From Albidovulum denitrificans (GTDB lineage: Bacteria; Pseudomonadota; Alphaproteobacteria; Rhodobacterales; Rhodobacteraceae), in the NCBI RefSeq assembly GCF_002973535.1, contig NZ_PVEP01000004.1, positions 193,501-257,500 of the forward strand: 64,000 nt of DNA, in the 5' to 3' direction. Shown piece after piece: positions 1 to 7,796 of this stretch. The position numbers and the translations under genes were made by a program. Position 1 is the stretch's first letter, and each line of letters starts with the position of its first letter. The notes under the pieces were generated by a model. That model worked only from the letters and a program-made list of their open reading frames with translations. It was not told the DNA's origin and did no database searches.

Positions 1-57
1 CTCGCCCCCGGCATGGGCGGGCAGGGCCAGGCAGATCAGGGCGGCCAGAACACGCAT
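1..57 (-). CDS. Secreted protein, N-terminal fragment (runs off the window)
   Basis: The minus strand from 57 opens with ATG and reads MRVLAALICLALPAHAGGE up to the window edge. A basic N-terminus, a hydrophobic stretch of about 10 residues and an AHA-type cleavage motif make this a convincing Sec signal peptide. The rest of the gene lies outside, so no function can be given. It is divergent from trcR, and the 126 bp between them (58-183) must hold both promoters. I see no clear operator there. Confidence 0.6.
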   Translation of the reverse strand, partial: MRVLAALICLALPAHAGGE

Positions 58-183
58 TTACTCTTCCCTCCAACGCGGCTTGGGACTATATAGCCCCACA
101 ACTTCCCCGAAATCGAGGAGTGGCGGTCCAAGGACCGCAGCCGATTTCCCGGCGCGGGAGAGATTTGTAAAGGAGAGATCCAG

Positions 184-939
184 ATGTCGAAACCGCTTAT
201 GGCCAAGGCCACGGCCGTCTGGCTCGTGGATAACACGACGCTCAGCTTCAAGCAGATCGCCGATTTCACCGGCATGCACGAACTTGAGATTCAGGGCATC
301 GCGGATGGTGACGTCGCGACGGGCGTCAAGGGGTTCGATCCGATCGCCAACAACCAGCTTGACGCGGTGGAGATCGAGAAGGGCCAGAAGGACCCGCTTT
401 ACAAGCTGAAGCTGAAATTCAACCCTGCCTCGGTGGGCGAGGAAAAGCGCCGCGGCCCGCGCTACACGCCGCTGTCCAAGCGTCAGGACCGCCCGGCGGC
501 GATTCTCTGGCTGGTGAAGTTCCACCCGGAGCTGGCGGATGCGCAAATCTCGAAACTTGTCGGCACGACGAAGCCCACGATTGCCGCGATCCGCGACCGG
601 ACCCACTGGAACATCAACAACATCACGCCGATCGACCCGGTCGCGCTGGGCCTGTGCCGCCAGACGGAGCTTGACGCCGCCGTGCAGAAGGCCGCCAAGA
701 AGAAGGCCGCCGAGGGTGTGATGAGCGATGATGAGCGGCGCAGGCTCGTCTCGACCGAACAGTCGCTTGGCATGTCGACCGAACCGAAGATTCCGACCGC
801 CATTGCGGGGCTTGAGAACTTCACCCTCTCCGGCACCTCCGATGAGGAAGAGAAGAACCCGGCGGATTATTCCAATGCCGACAGCTTCTTCAACCTGCCG
901 GACAATGACGACGACGAAGACGAAGACGACGACAACTGA
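184..939 (+). CDS. trcR: DUF1013 family cell-cycle transcriptional regulator TrcR
   Basis: A 251-residue protein matching the DUF1013/TrcR family, alphaproteobacterial regulators tied to cell-cycle gene expression. Two helix-turn-helix-like segments are visible: residues about 8-45 (with SFKQIADFTGMHELEIQGI) and about 103-143 (with DAQISKLVGTTKPTIAAI). The C-terminus is an extremely acidic tail (DDDEDEDDD, last 15 residues), which is probably disordered. The start is supported by a strong AAAGGAGAG ribosome binding site 5-6 bases before the ATG. The gene is monocistronic and ends in a hairpin terminator shared with convergent recR. The regulatory role is taken from the family; no target is visible here. 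Confidence 0.88.
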   Translation: MSKPLMAKATAVWLVDNTTLSFKQIADFTGMHELEIQGIADGDVATGVKGFDPIANNQLDAVEIEKGQKDPLYKLKLKFNPASVGEEKRRGPRYTPLSKRQDRPAAILWLVKFHPELADAQISKLVGTTKPTIAAIRDRTHWNINNITPIDPVALGLCRQTELDAAVQKAAKKKAAEGVMSDDERRRLVSTEQSLGMSTEPKIPTAIAGLENFTLSGTSDEEEKNPADYSNADSFFNLPDNDDDEDEDDDN

Positions 940-944
940 TCCCG

Positions 945-977
945 AAACCCCGGCCCCCCGCGCCGGGGTTTTCGTTT
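945..977. terminator. Bidirectional rho-independent terminator between trcR and recR
   Basis: AAACCCCGGC (945-954) and GCCGGGGTTT (962-971) form a perfect 10-bp stem with a 7-base loop. T-rich sequence follows on the plus strand, and the stem's A-run gives Us on the minus strand. It lies between convergent stop codons and can serve both trcR and the recR operon. Confidence 0.85.
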
Positions 978-985
978 CTGCCGCG

Positions 986-1585
986 TCAGACCGATTTTCG
1001 CGCCCGAAGCGCCGCCTGGATCGTGCCGTCGTCAAGGTAGTCCAACTCCCCCCCGACCGGCACGCCCTGGGCCAGAGAGGTGACGCGCGCGCCCGCCCCT
1101 TCCAGCGCGTCGGCGATGTAATGGGCGGTCGTCTGGCCATCGACGGTTGCGTTCAGCGCCAGGATCACCTCGGCGATCCCCTCATCCCGCACCCGCGACA
1201 GCAGTTTCGGGATGCGCAGATCCTCCGGTCCCACGGCATCCAGCGCCGACAGCGTGCCGCCAAGGACGTGATAGCGGCCCTTGAAGCTTTGCCCGCGCTC
1301 CATCGCCCACAGGTCGGCCACATCCTCGACCACGCAGATCTCCCCCGTCGCGCGGCGATCGTCGCGGCAGATGTCGCAGATGTCGGCGGTGCCGATATTG
1401 CCGCAACTGACGCATTCGCGCGCCGTTGCCGCCACCTCGGCCATCGCCTGTGCAAGCGGCGCCATCACCTGCCCGCGCTTCTTCAGAAGATGCAGCACCG
1501 CGCGGCGCGCCGAGCGTGGCCCCAGCCCCGGCAGGCGGGACATGAGGGCGATCAACGCCTCGATGTCGCGGGTGGCGTCGGACAA
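986..1585 (-). CDS. recR: Recombination mediator RecR
   Basis: A 199-residue protein of normal RecR length. It has the N-terminal helix-hairpin-helix ([18 protein letters not shown], residues 17-34), a four-cysteine zinc site (C58, C61, C70, C73) and a Toprim domain ([15 protein letters not shown] and the GEIDYL-like [11 protein letters not shown] end). With RecF and RecO, RecR loads RecA at gapped DNA. It is last in the dnaX-ybaB-recR order, the widely conserved arrangement; ybaB ends 7 bp upstream, so the three are probably one transcript. Confidence 0.96.
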   Translation of the reverse strand: MSDATRDIEALIALMSRLPGLGPRSARRAVLHLLKKRGQVMAPLAQAMAEVAATARECVSCGNIGTADICDICRDDRRATGEICVVEDVADLWAMERGQSFKGRYHVLGGTLSALDAVGPEDLRIPKLLSRVRDEGIAEVILALNATVDGQTTAHYIADALEGAGARVTSLAQGVPVGGELDYLDDGTIQAALRARKSV

Positions 1586-1592
1586 GGCCGCC

Positions 1593-1946
1593 TCAGATCG
1601 GCAGCTTCATGTCGGCCGGCAGGCCGAGGCTTTCGTAAAGCCGCTTCATCTCATCCTGCTTGCGGTCGGCGGCCTTTTTCTGCGCGTCCTTGATCGCGGC
1701 AAGGATCAGGTCCTCGACCACTTCCTTCTGGCTGGGGTCAAAGATCGAGGGGTCGATCTCAAGCGCCTTCAGGTCGCCCTCCAGCGTGCAGGTCGCGGTG
1801 ACAAGGCCCGCTCCAGCCTCGCCCACAGCGTTCATGGTCTTGAAGCTTTCCTGAAGCTCCGCCACCTTGCCCTGCATCTCCTGCGCGGCCTTCATCATCT
1901 TGGCCATGTCGCCGAGGCCTCCGAGGCCCCCAAGTCCCTTGATCAT
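1593..1946 (-). CDS. ybaB: YbaB/EbfC family nucleoid-associated protein
   Basis: A 117-residue protein. A glycine-rich N-terminus ([14 protein letters not shown]) is followed by the long helix [20 protein letters not shown] and the YbaB core with [18 protein letters not shown]. The family binds DNA as a dimer and acts as a nucleoid-associated protein. It lies between dnaX and recR (gaps of 10 and 7 bp), the standard bacterial order. A GGAGTAGGAA-type ribosome site precedes the ATG on the minus strand. Confidence 0.95.
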   Translation of the reverse strand: MIKGLGGLGGLGDMAKMMKAAQEMQGKVAELQESFKTMNAVGEAGAGLVTATCTLEGDLKALEIDPSIFDPSQKEVVEDLILAAIKDAQKKAADRKQDEMKRLYESLGLPADMKLPI

Positions 1947-1956
1947 TTCCTACTCC

Positions 1957-3696
1957 TCAATTTTCCTCAAACGGGTCCCATTCATCCTCGACCTCGGGCA
2001 GGGCATCTGCCGTCGCCTCGGCCTTGGCCTCTTCGGGGGTCCTTATGGCGGTGATCTTCGCCTCTGGAAAGGCCGCGAAGACGGCCTGGACCAGCGGATT
2101 GTCGCGCGCCTTCTCCCGCGCCGCGATGTCCTTCGCGTCACGCTCCTCGGCGATGGTGGCGGCGCCGCCACCGGCCACGACCGACACGCCCCAGCGGGTG
2201 CCGGTCCAGCCCTGAAGCTTCTGGCCAAGTGTCTGCGCAAGGTCGGCGGGCGCATCCACCGTCGGTTCGAACTCGATCCGGCCGGGGGCGTAGCGGACAA
2301 GGCGCAGGTGGTTTTCCACCTCAAGCAGCAGCTTCACGTCGCGGTTGGCGCGGATCAGCTCCACCACCGCCGGAAAGCTCGCATAGCGGGCCAGCGCGGT
2401 TTCCGGCGCGCGGGCAAGGGCGGTTGCGGTGCCGTTTCCGGTCGGGGCCGATGTCACCTGTGCGCGGGGGGCTGCATGGGTGACGGCGCCGCCGGGGGCA
2501 GGGCCACGGCCCGCCGGGGCAGAGGGGCCGGGGCCTTCGGCCAGGCGGCGCATCAACTGTTCCGGGTCGGGCAGGTCGGCGACATGGGTCATGCGGATGA
2601 CGGCCATTTCGGCGGCCATCATCGCGTTCGGCGCCGCGGCGACCTCTTCCAGCGCTTTCAGCAGCATCTGCCACATCCGCGTCAGCACCCGCATCGGCAG
2701 CGCCCCGGCCATGGCGATGCCGCGCGCGCGTTCCTCGGGCGGCACGGTCGGGTCGTCGGCCGCATCCGGCGTGATCTTGATGACGCTGACCCAATGGGTG
2801 ATCTCGGCCAGATCGCGCAGCACCGCCATCGGGTCTGCGCCGTCGGCATATTGTGCCGAAAGCTCATTCAGCGCGCCTGCCGCGTCGCCTTTCAGGATCA
2901 TGTCGAACAGGTCCAGCACGCGGCCCCGGTCGGCCAGGCCCAGCATGGCGCGGACCTGATCGGCGGTGGTTTCCCCCGCCCCGTGGCTGATCGCCTGGTC
3001 AAGAAGCGATGTCGCATCGCGCGCCGACCCTTCGGCGGCCCGCGTGATAAGGGCCAGCGCGTCGTCGGTAATCTCTGCCTTCTCCGCGCCGGCGATCTTT
3101 TGCAGCAGCGCGATCATCACCTCAGGCTCGATCCGGCGCAGGTCGAAGCGCTGGCAGCGCGACAGGACCGTGACCGGCACCTTGCGGATCTCGGTCGTGG
3201 CGAAGATGAATTTCACATGCGCGGGCGGTTCCTCAAGCGTCTTCAGGAGCGCGTTGAAGGCGTTCGTCGACAGCATGTGAACTTCGTCGATGATGTAGAT
3301 CTTGTAGCGCGCGCTGGCGGCCCGGTAGTGGACGGAATCGATGATCTCGCGAATGTCGCCCACGCCGGTACGGCTGGCGGCGTCCATCTCCATCACGTCG
3401 ACATGGCGGCCTTCCATGATCGCCACGCAATGTTCGCATTGGCCGCAAGGCTCTGTCGTCGGCCCGCCGGTGCCGTCCGGCCCGACGCAGTTCATGCCCT
3501 TGGCGATGATCCGGGCCGTGGTCGTTTTCCCGGTGCCGCGGATGCCGGTCATGATGAAGGCCTGCGCGATCCGGTCGGCGGCAAAGGCGTTCTTCAGCGT
3601 GCGCACCATCGCGTCCTGCCCGACGAGGTCGGCGAAGGTCTCGGGTCGGTACTTGCGGGCGAGGACCTGATACTTGGTCCCTTGGGTCTCGGTCAT
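1957..3696 (-). CDS. dnaX: DNA polymerase III subunits gamma/tau
   Basis: Clamp-loader ATPase of 579 residues. Residues 8-23 are the KYQVLARKYRPETFAD signature, Walker A is GIRGTGKT (51-58), the zinc Cys are C70, C84, C87 and C90, and Walker B with the DEVH motif is near 133-140. The C-terminal third is alanine/proline-rich linker plus the tau-specific domain and ends EVEDEWDPFEEN. The frame stays open upstream to 3843, but I start at 3696: that gives the conserved MTETQGTKYQ opening and a GGGAAG ribosome site, while the upstream 49 codons are proline-rich and non-conserved in look. I saw no A-rich slippery site, so a gamma form by frameshift is not evident. An array of 11-bp repeats lies 84-138 bp upstream of this start. 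Confidence 0.95.
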   Translation of the reverse strand: MTETQGTKYQVLARKYRPETFADLVGQDAMVRTLKNAFAADRIAQAFIMTGIRGTGKTTTARIIAKGMNCVGPDGTGGPTTEPCGQCEHCVAIMEGRHVDVMEMDAASRTGVGDIREIIDSVHYRAASARYKIYIIDEVHMLSTNAFNALLKTLEEPPAHVKFIFATTEIRKVPVTVLSRCQRFDLRRIEPEVMIALLQKIAGAEKAEITDDALALITRAAEGSARDATSLLDQAISHGAGETTADQVRAMLGLADRGRVLDLFDMILKGDAAGALNELSAQYADGADPMAVLRDLAEITHWVSVIKITPDAADDPTVPPEERARGIAMAGALPMRVLTRMWQMLLKALEEVAAAPNAMMAAEMAVIRMTHVADLPDPEQLMRRLAEGPGPSAPAGRGPAPGGAVTHAAPRAQVTSAPTGNGTATALARAPETALARYASFPAVVELIRANRDVKLLLEVENHLRLVRYAPGRIEFEPTVDAPADLAQTLGQKLQGWTGTRWGVSVVAGGGAATIAEERDAKDIAAREKARDNPLVQAVFAAFPEAKITAIRTPEEAKAEATADALPEVEDEWDPFEEN

Positions 3697-3779
3697 TTGG
3701 CTTCCCGGATTCGGATTGGCGGTCAGGTTAGGGCCGCGCGGGGGCGGCGTCCACCCGGCGGGTCGTATGTGAGTTGCCG

Positions 3780-3834
3780 CTACAGGAAAACTACGCGGAA
3801 ACGACGGAAACGCGACAGGTATCCTACGGAGATT
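3780..3834 (+). repeat. Array A: five 11-bp phased direct repeats upstream of dnaX and deoD
   Basis: Units related to CTACGGRAAAC begin at exactly 11-bp steps: 3780, 3791, 3802, 3813 and 3824. Each starts CTAC or CGAC, mostly followed by a GGAAA-type run. The array lies in the 255-bp divergent region between dnaX (minus, start 3696) and deoD (plus, start 3952). The same unit and period recur at 25776 and, on the other strand, at 33131. The period suits a head-to-tail DNA-binding dimer of the OmpR/PhoB type; that is inference. Apart from this array I see nothing in 3697-3951. Confidence 0.65.
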
Positions 3835-3951
3835 TTTCTGCAAATTCAGCGTCTTGCCCGGCAGGCGCCGTTTCAGGCAGAAACCCCATTAACCTTCCCG
3901 CAACCCTGACCTATCCTTTGCCCGACCCGGACCACCGAAAAGAGAGGCCCC

Positions 3952-4656
3952 ATGTCCATCCATATCGGCGCAAAGCCCGGCGAGATTGCCGAAACCGTCC
4001 TGATGCCCGGCGATCCCTACCGCGCCAAATGGGCGGCGGAGACCTTTCTGAAAGACGTCGTCTGCATCAACCAGGTGCGCGGGATGCTGGGTTTTACCGG
4101 GACGTGGAATGGCCAGCGCGTGACGATCCAGGGGTCGGGCATGGGGATGCCATCGCTGTCGATCTACGCCAATGAGCTGATCCGCGATTATGGGGCCAAG
4201 TCCTTGATCCGCATAGGGTCTGCGGGCGCGATGCAGCATCACGTCAAGGTCCGCGACATCGTCATCGCGATGACCGCCTCGACGATTTCGACACCGTCGC
4301 GGGGGTTTTTCAAGGAGCTGAGCTTTGCCCCCTGCGCCGATTTCGGCCTGCTGGAAAAGGCCGTCGCCGCCGCCCGCGCCAAGGGGACGCCGACCCATGT
4401 CGGCGGCATCTATTCGGCGGATGTCTTCTATGACGAACGCCCCGACCTGAATGAGATGATGACCCGCCACGGCGTTCTGGCGGTGGAAATGGAAGCGGCA
4501 GAGCTTTACACCGTCGCCGCCCGCCACGGCATCCGCGCGCTGGCCGTGCTGACCGTGTCAGACCACCTTTTGACGCATGAGGCGCTGCCATCCGAGGATC
4601 GTGAACGGTCCTTTGGCGACATGGTCGAAGTTGCGCTAACCGCCGCGTTTTCCTAG
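3952..4656 (+). CDS. deoD: Purine-nucleoside phosphorylase, DeoD type
   Basis: A 234-residue hexameric-type purine nucleoside phosphorylase, which cleaves (deoxy)purine nucleosides with phosphate to base plus (deoxy)ribose-1-phosphate. Visible family features are MPGDPYRAK with phosphate-binding R24, the GMGMPS loop (about 64-69), [17 protein letters not shown] (ribose-binding Glu-Met-Glu) and the catalytic SDH near residue 204. The AGAGAGGCCCC leader provides a ribosome site. It stands alone on the plus strand. A nucleoside ABC transporter lies about 40 kb away in this window, a plausible but unlinked supplier of substrate. Confidence 0.95.
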   Translation: MSIHIGAKPGEIAETVLMPGDPYRAKWAAETFLKDVVCINQVRGMLGFTGTWNGQRVTIQGSGMGMPSLSIYANELIRDYGAKSLIRIGSAGAMQHHVKVRDIVIAMTASTISTPSRGFFKELSFAPCADFGLLEKAVAAARAKGTPTHVGGIYSADVFYDERPDLNEMMTRHGVLAVEMEAAELYTVAARHGIRALAVLTVSDHLLTHEALPSEDRERSFGDMVEVALTAAFS

Positions 4657-4668
4657 GTTTTTCTAGCG

Positions 4669-5517
4669 CTAAACCGCCCCGTGGCTGCGGTTATAGACGT
4701 TCCTCTCCGGCGGCTCCCGCCCTGTCAGGGCCGCCGGATCGGGGGCGAGGATTTCCACCTTCAGCGGATAGCAGGCGGCGGTGTCCGAGGAATGCTCTGC
4801 CGAACAATCGCCCCCCGGACAGGCCGACAGCGCGCCCAGCAGGTCGATCTCGGCGAAGAACTCAAGGTAGTCGCCGGGGCGCACCGGGCTGGCCTTCATG
4901 AAGTACTGCCCGGTATCGCGGGTAAAGCCGGTACACATGAAAACGTTAAGAACATCATGAACATAGCCCTCGGCCTCAGGCAGCGGCAGGCCGGTTTCCG
5001 TAGCCAGCGCGCGGGTCAGGTTGGAATGGCAGCAGTGGTGATACTGGCCGCCATGGCTGAGCAAGGCGTGGGTATAGGGGTCGCAGCGGGTGCCGATGAC
5101 GTCATGCACGGACCCGCCAAAGGCGTCGATCCCGTACCAGTCCAGCGTGTCATGGGTGATCGTCGCCATTGGCCGCAGATGCGGGAAGGCGGACCAGAGC
5201 CGTTCGCCCGTGGTCACATGGGTGCCATGCAGGGCGCGGGTCTTGCCGGAATAGAACTTCTCGGAAAGATCGTTTGCGTTCCAGAGGTTAAGGTCCCCGA
5301 CCTGTGGCCCGTCAACCGAATGGATGCGAAAGAAATGCCCGGCGGGAACGCGGAAACAGCAGGCGTCGCGGGGCGGGGCGATGACTTCGTCCACCGGGCG
5401 CAGCGTGGCGCGGGCGGCGCTGTAGATCGCCATCGGGGCGGGGGGCAACGTATCGTTCGGATAGCAGATGACCGGGCGGATGGCGCGGCGGGCGTCGGCG
5501 TCGTCGGGGGCGGGCAT
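4669..5517 (-). CDS. DUF1989 family (urea carboxylase-associated type) protein
   Basis: A 282-residue protein of the DUF1989 family, which accompanies urea/aminomethyl metabolism genes in many bacteria; the biochemical role is uncertain. Characteristic stretches are the GHFFRIHSVDGPQVGDLNLWN segment, DTLDWYGIDAFGG, the His/Cys-rich GGQYHHCCHSNL and CTGFTRDTGQYFMKASPVRPGDYLEFFAE. The Cys/His set could bind metal (inference). The frame is open to 5700, but the start at 5517 is fixed by a perfect GGAGGAGATC ribosome site. It follows the BNR-repeat gene on the same strand with a 52-bp gap. No urea carboxylase gene is adjacent. Confidence 0.8.
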   Translation of the reverse strand: MPAPDDADARRAIRPVICYPNDTLPPAPMAIYSAARATLRPVDEVIAPPRDACCFRVPAGHFFRIHSVDGPQVGDLNLWNANDLSEKFYSGKTRALHGTHVTTGERLWSAFPHLRPMATITHDTLDWYGIDAFGGSVHDVIGTRCDPYTHALLSHGGQYHHCCHSNLTRALATETGLPLPEAEGYVHDVLNVFMCTGFTRDTGQYFMKASPVRPGDYLEFFAEIDLLGALSACPGGDCSAEHSSDTAACYPLKVEILAPDPAALTGREPPERNVYNRSHGAV

Positions 5518-5569
5518 CGTGATCTCCTCCGCTATGGGCGGTGTGACTTTGCCCGATGTGGTCCGGCTT

Positions 5570-6727
5570 TCAAGCCCCTCCGTCGCGTTCCAGCACCTCC
5601 ACCGACAGGATCGTCGGCAGGTGGCGGGCGATCTCTGTCCAGGTTTCGCCCTCATCGTCGCTGGCGAAGACGGAACCGGAATTTGTGCCGAAATAGACAC
5701 CTGCGGGGGTTCTTCTGTCCCCTGCCATGGCCTGACGCAGAACGGTGAAATAGCACCCCCTTTGCGGCAGCCCTTCGCGCATCGCCTGCCAGCTTCGGCC
5801 GCCGTCGCGCGACCGCCAGACGGCCGCTTTCGCGTCGGGCGGAAAGCGCCCGGCCATGTCGCCGTTCAGCGGCAGCACCCAAAGCGTGTCGGGGTCGCGC
5901 GGGTGAACGCGGATCGGGAAGCCGAAGGTGGAGGGCAGGCCCGCGGTGATGTCGTCCCAGCTTCGCCCGCCATCGCCCGAGCGCCAGACACCGTGGTGGT
6001 TCTGCTGGTAAAGCACCTCTCCCCCGCCCGGCGCTCGCATCATGTTGTGAACGCAATGGCCGATCTCGCCGTCCCTTGGTGCGGCGGGATGATCGTGACC
6101 GGAACAATTTCCGGCGTTGGAGAGACGATTCCGGCGTTCCCACGTCTTGCCGCCATCCCCGCTTGCAAAGACTCCGGCGGCAGAGATTCCGACCCAGAGT
6201 TTCGCAGGGTCCGCCGGATCGCCGACAATCGTGTGCAGGACCAGCCCTGCCGCGCCGGGGTTCCAATCGTCATGCGAGGGGTGGTTGGTCAGCCCTTCGA
6301 CCACCGCCCATGTCGTGCCGCGATCGTCGCTGGCCAGAAGCGTCGCAGGCTTGGTCCCGGCGTGAAGCGTGCCGTGGTTCAGGCCCAGCGACCAGACCTG
6401 CTGAAAGTCGCTGCCAAAGGGCAGCGGACCGTCGGTCCAGCCGATCATTGCAGCGAAATCAGGGTCTTTTTCGGCCCAATCGTCCATTGTGCCGCGCGTC
6501 AGCCGGGTCACGGTCCAGCTTTGCCCGCCATCGTCGCTTTGCCAGATCCCGGCGCCGTGCCAGTCGCCACCGCCGCCTGCCCAGATGGTGCCAGTGTCCG
6601 GGTCGCCGATGACGTGGTTGATCGGCCAGCCGCCGCAATGCGGGCCGTTGACCTGCCAGTCCCCCGGACCGTGCAGCAGAAAGGCCCCCTTCGTCGTTCC
6701 GATGAGGAGTGTCAGTTCACCCGGCAT
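5570..6727 (-). CDS. BNR/Asp-box repeat beta-propeller protein (sialidase-like fold)
   Basis: A 385-residue protein built from repeated Asp-box motifs (S-x-D-x-G-x-T/S-W). I count six: SDDGGQSW, SDDRGTTW, SGDGGKTW, SGDGGRSW, SRDGGRSW and SDDEGETW. This implies a beta-propeller like exo-alpha-sialidases and photosystem-stability-type glycosyl hydrolases. No signal peptide is seen, so it is probably cytoplasmic. True sialidase activity is doubtful because a catalytic Arg triad cannot be recognised by eye. The start has a GGGAGGG ribosome site. DUF1989 follows downstream, and the two may share a transcript. Confidence 0.75.
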   Translation of the reverse strand: MPGELTLLIGTTKGAFLLHGPGDWQVNGPHCGGWPINHVIGDPDTGTIWAGGGGDWHGAGIWQSDDGGQSWTVTRLTRGTMDDWAEKDPDFAAMIGWTDGPLPFGSDFQQVWSLGLNHGTLHAGTKPATLLASDDRGTTWAVVEGLTNHPSHDDWNPGAAGLVLHTIVGDPADPAKLWVGISAAGVFASGDGGKTWERRNRLSNAGNCSGHDHPAAPRDGEIGHCVHNMMRAPGGGEVLYQQNHHGVWRSGDGGRSWDDITAGLPSTFGFPIRVHPRDPDTLWVLPLNGDMAGRFPPDAKAAVWRSRDGGRSWQAMREGLPQRGCYFTVLRQAMAGDRRTPAGVYFGTNSGSVFASDDEGETWTEIARHLPTILSVEVLERDGGA

Positions 6728-6781
6728 GTGCGCGCCCTCCCTTGCGGGTCCGGGATCAGGATAGCACGGGCGGGGGGGGCC

Positions 6782-6979
6782 TCACAGCCGCTCGCGCGGC
6801 CTCAGGCAGTCTTTCGGCGGTCCTTCGCAGACCGCGCCACAGGCGGCACAGCGGTAATGGTCGGGACCGGCGGCGCGATCCAGACGCCAGCGGCAGTCCC
6901 GCGTCAGGGTCTTTCCGCGTCGGGACCACCAAGCATAGGCAAAGACGCCGATGGCCAGAAGGATCAGGAGAAGCGGCAT
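6782..6979 (-). CDS. Small membrane protein with a C-terminal CxxC motif, unknown function
   Basis: A 65-residue protein with one N-terminal membrane segment (residues 1-18, MPLLLILLAIGVFAYAWW), then a basic linker and a short cysteine-bearing tail (YRCAACGAVC, then C58). The cysteines could bind metal. It starts 13 bp after fnrL ends on the same strand, so it is probably cotranscribed with fnrL. No function is recognised. Codon use matches the neighbours. Confidence 0.6.
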   Translation of the reverse strand: MPLLLILLAIGVFAYAWWSRRGKTLTRDCRWRLDRAAGPDHYRCAACGAVCEGPPKDCLRPRERL

Positions 6980-6992
6980 CGCGCGGGCCGGG

Positions 6993-7739
6993 TCAGCCCG
7001 GCATCCCGCCGTCCGCGTCGTCGGCCGCCTCTTCGATAAGCCGGTCGATGTCGGGAACGTGGACGGTGCGCTTGCCCGCCAGCTCGATGATCCCTTCCCG
7101 CTTCAGGGCAGAGATCTGGCGGCTGACGGTTTCCAGCGTGAGGCCGAGGTAATCCGCCATCGCCTCGCGCGTCAGCGGCAGGTCGAAGGTCACCTGGCGC
7201 TGGCGGACCTGCCCCTGAAGGCCGGCGTCGCGGCGGGCGACGATGGCCAGAAGGCTGGCGATCTTTTCGCGCGCGGTCTTGCGGCCGAGAAGCAGCATCC
7301 ATTCCCGCGCGGCGTCAAGCTCATCCAGCGTCATTTCCAGAAGCCGCTGGCCGATATGGGGTGTGCGCGCCATCAATTCTTCGAACGGTTTCTTGCGGAA
7401 ACAGCACATCATCACGTCGGTCGTGGCGATCACATTATAGGGAGCGGTATCGCGCCCCGGACGTCCGACGAAGTCTGACGGGAAGAGGAGCCCGACCGTC
7501 TGGGTGCGCCCGTCCTCCATCACCTGGGTCAGCGTGGCGACGCCGGTGACGACCGAGGCGACAAAGTCCATCCGGTCGCCGGACCAGATAAGTGTCTGAC
7601 CGGCCTGAAAACTCCGGTAGAACTTGATGTCTTCCAGCGCGGCGAGTTCGGTGGATTCACAGCGCGCGCAGACCGCGCGATGGCGGATCGGGCAACTGCC
7701 GCAATTCGGGGCGATGTGTAAGTCTTCGTCGAGGAGCAT
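6993..7739 (-). CDS. fnrL: FnrL, oxygen-responsive Crp/Fnr-family transcriptional regulator
   Basis: A 248-residue Crp/Fnr protein. N-terminal cysteines C13, C16, C24 and C27 plus C112/C113 supply the ligands for an oxygen-labile [4Fe-4S] cluster. A cNMP-binding-type barrel, the dimer helix and the winged helix follow, with ETVSRQISALKREG carrying the E-x-x-S-R recognition motif of FNR. In Rhodobacter relatives FnrL activates anaerobic genes including hemN/hemZ, which is divergent here. A single FNR box (7748-7761) lies only 9 bp before the start codon, so negative autoregulation or occlusion is plausible. Confidence 0.94.
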   Translation of the reverse strand: MLLDEDLHIAPNCGSCPIRHRAVCARCESTELAALEDIKFYRSFQAGQTLIWSGDRMDFVASVVTGVATLTQVMEDGRTQTVGLLFPSDFVGRPGRDTAPYNVIATTDVMMCCFRKKPFEELMARTPHIGQRLLEMTLDELDAAREWMLLLGRKTAREKIASLLAIVARRDAGLQGQVRQRQVTFDLPLTREAMADYLGLTLETVSRQISALKREGIIELAGKRTVHVPDIDRLIEEAADDADGGMPG

Positions 7740-7747
7740 GGGACTCT

Positions 7748-7761
7748 TTGATCTGCGTCAA
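7748..7761. promoter_or_regulatory. FNR box between fnrL and hemN
   Basis: TTGAT-CTGC-GTCAA differs from the consensus TTGAT-N4-ATCAA at one position. It is the only such site in the 57-bp gap between the divergent fnrL (start 7739) and hemN (start 7797) genes, so it can act on both. It lies 9 bp from the fnrL start and 35 bp from the hemN start. Confidence 0.85.
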
Positions 7762-7796
7762 AGCAGGTGCGATTTCCTACCAATAACCCTAGTCCC

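Noticed and set aside
1957-3696. Programmed frameshift for a gamma form of DnaX
   Set aside because: I saw no A AAA AAG-type slippery run in the gene, so there is nothing to support it.
3697-3843. N-terminal extension of DnaX by 49 residues
   Set aside because: Proline-rich and unlike any DnaX opening. The internal ATG at 3696 has a ribosome site, and the extension runs into the 11-bp repeat array.
1867-3909. Long plus-strand open frame opposite ybaB and dnaX
   Set aside because: Antisense shadow created by high-GC codon bias. The minus-strand frames carry the RecR/YbaB/DnaX motifs and ribosome sites; this one has none.
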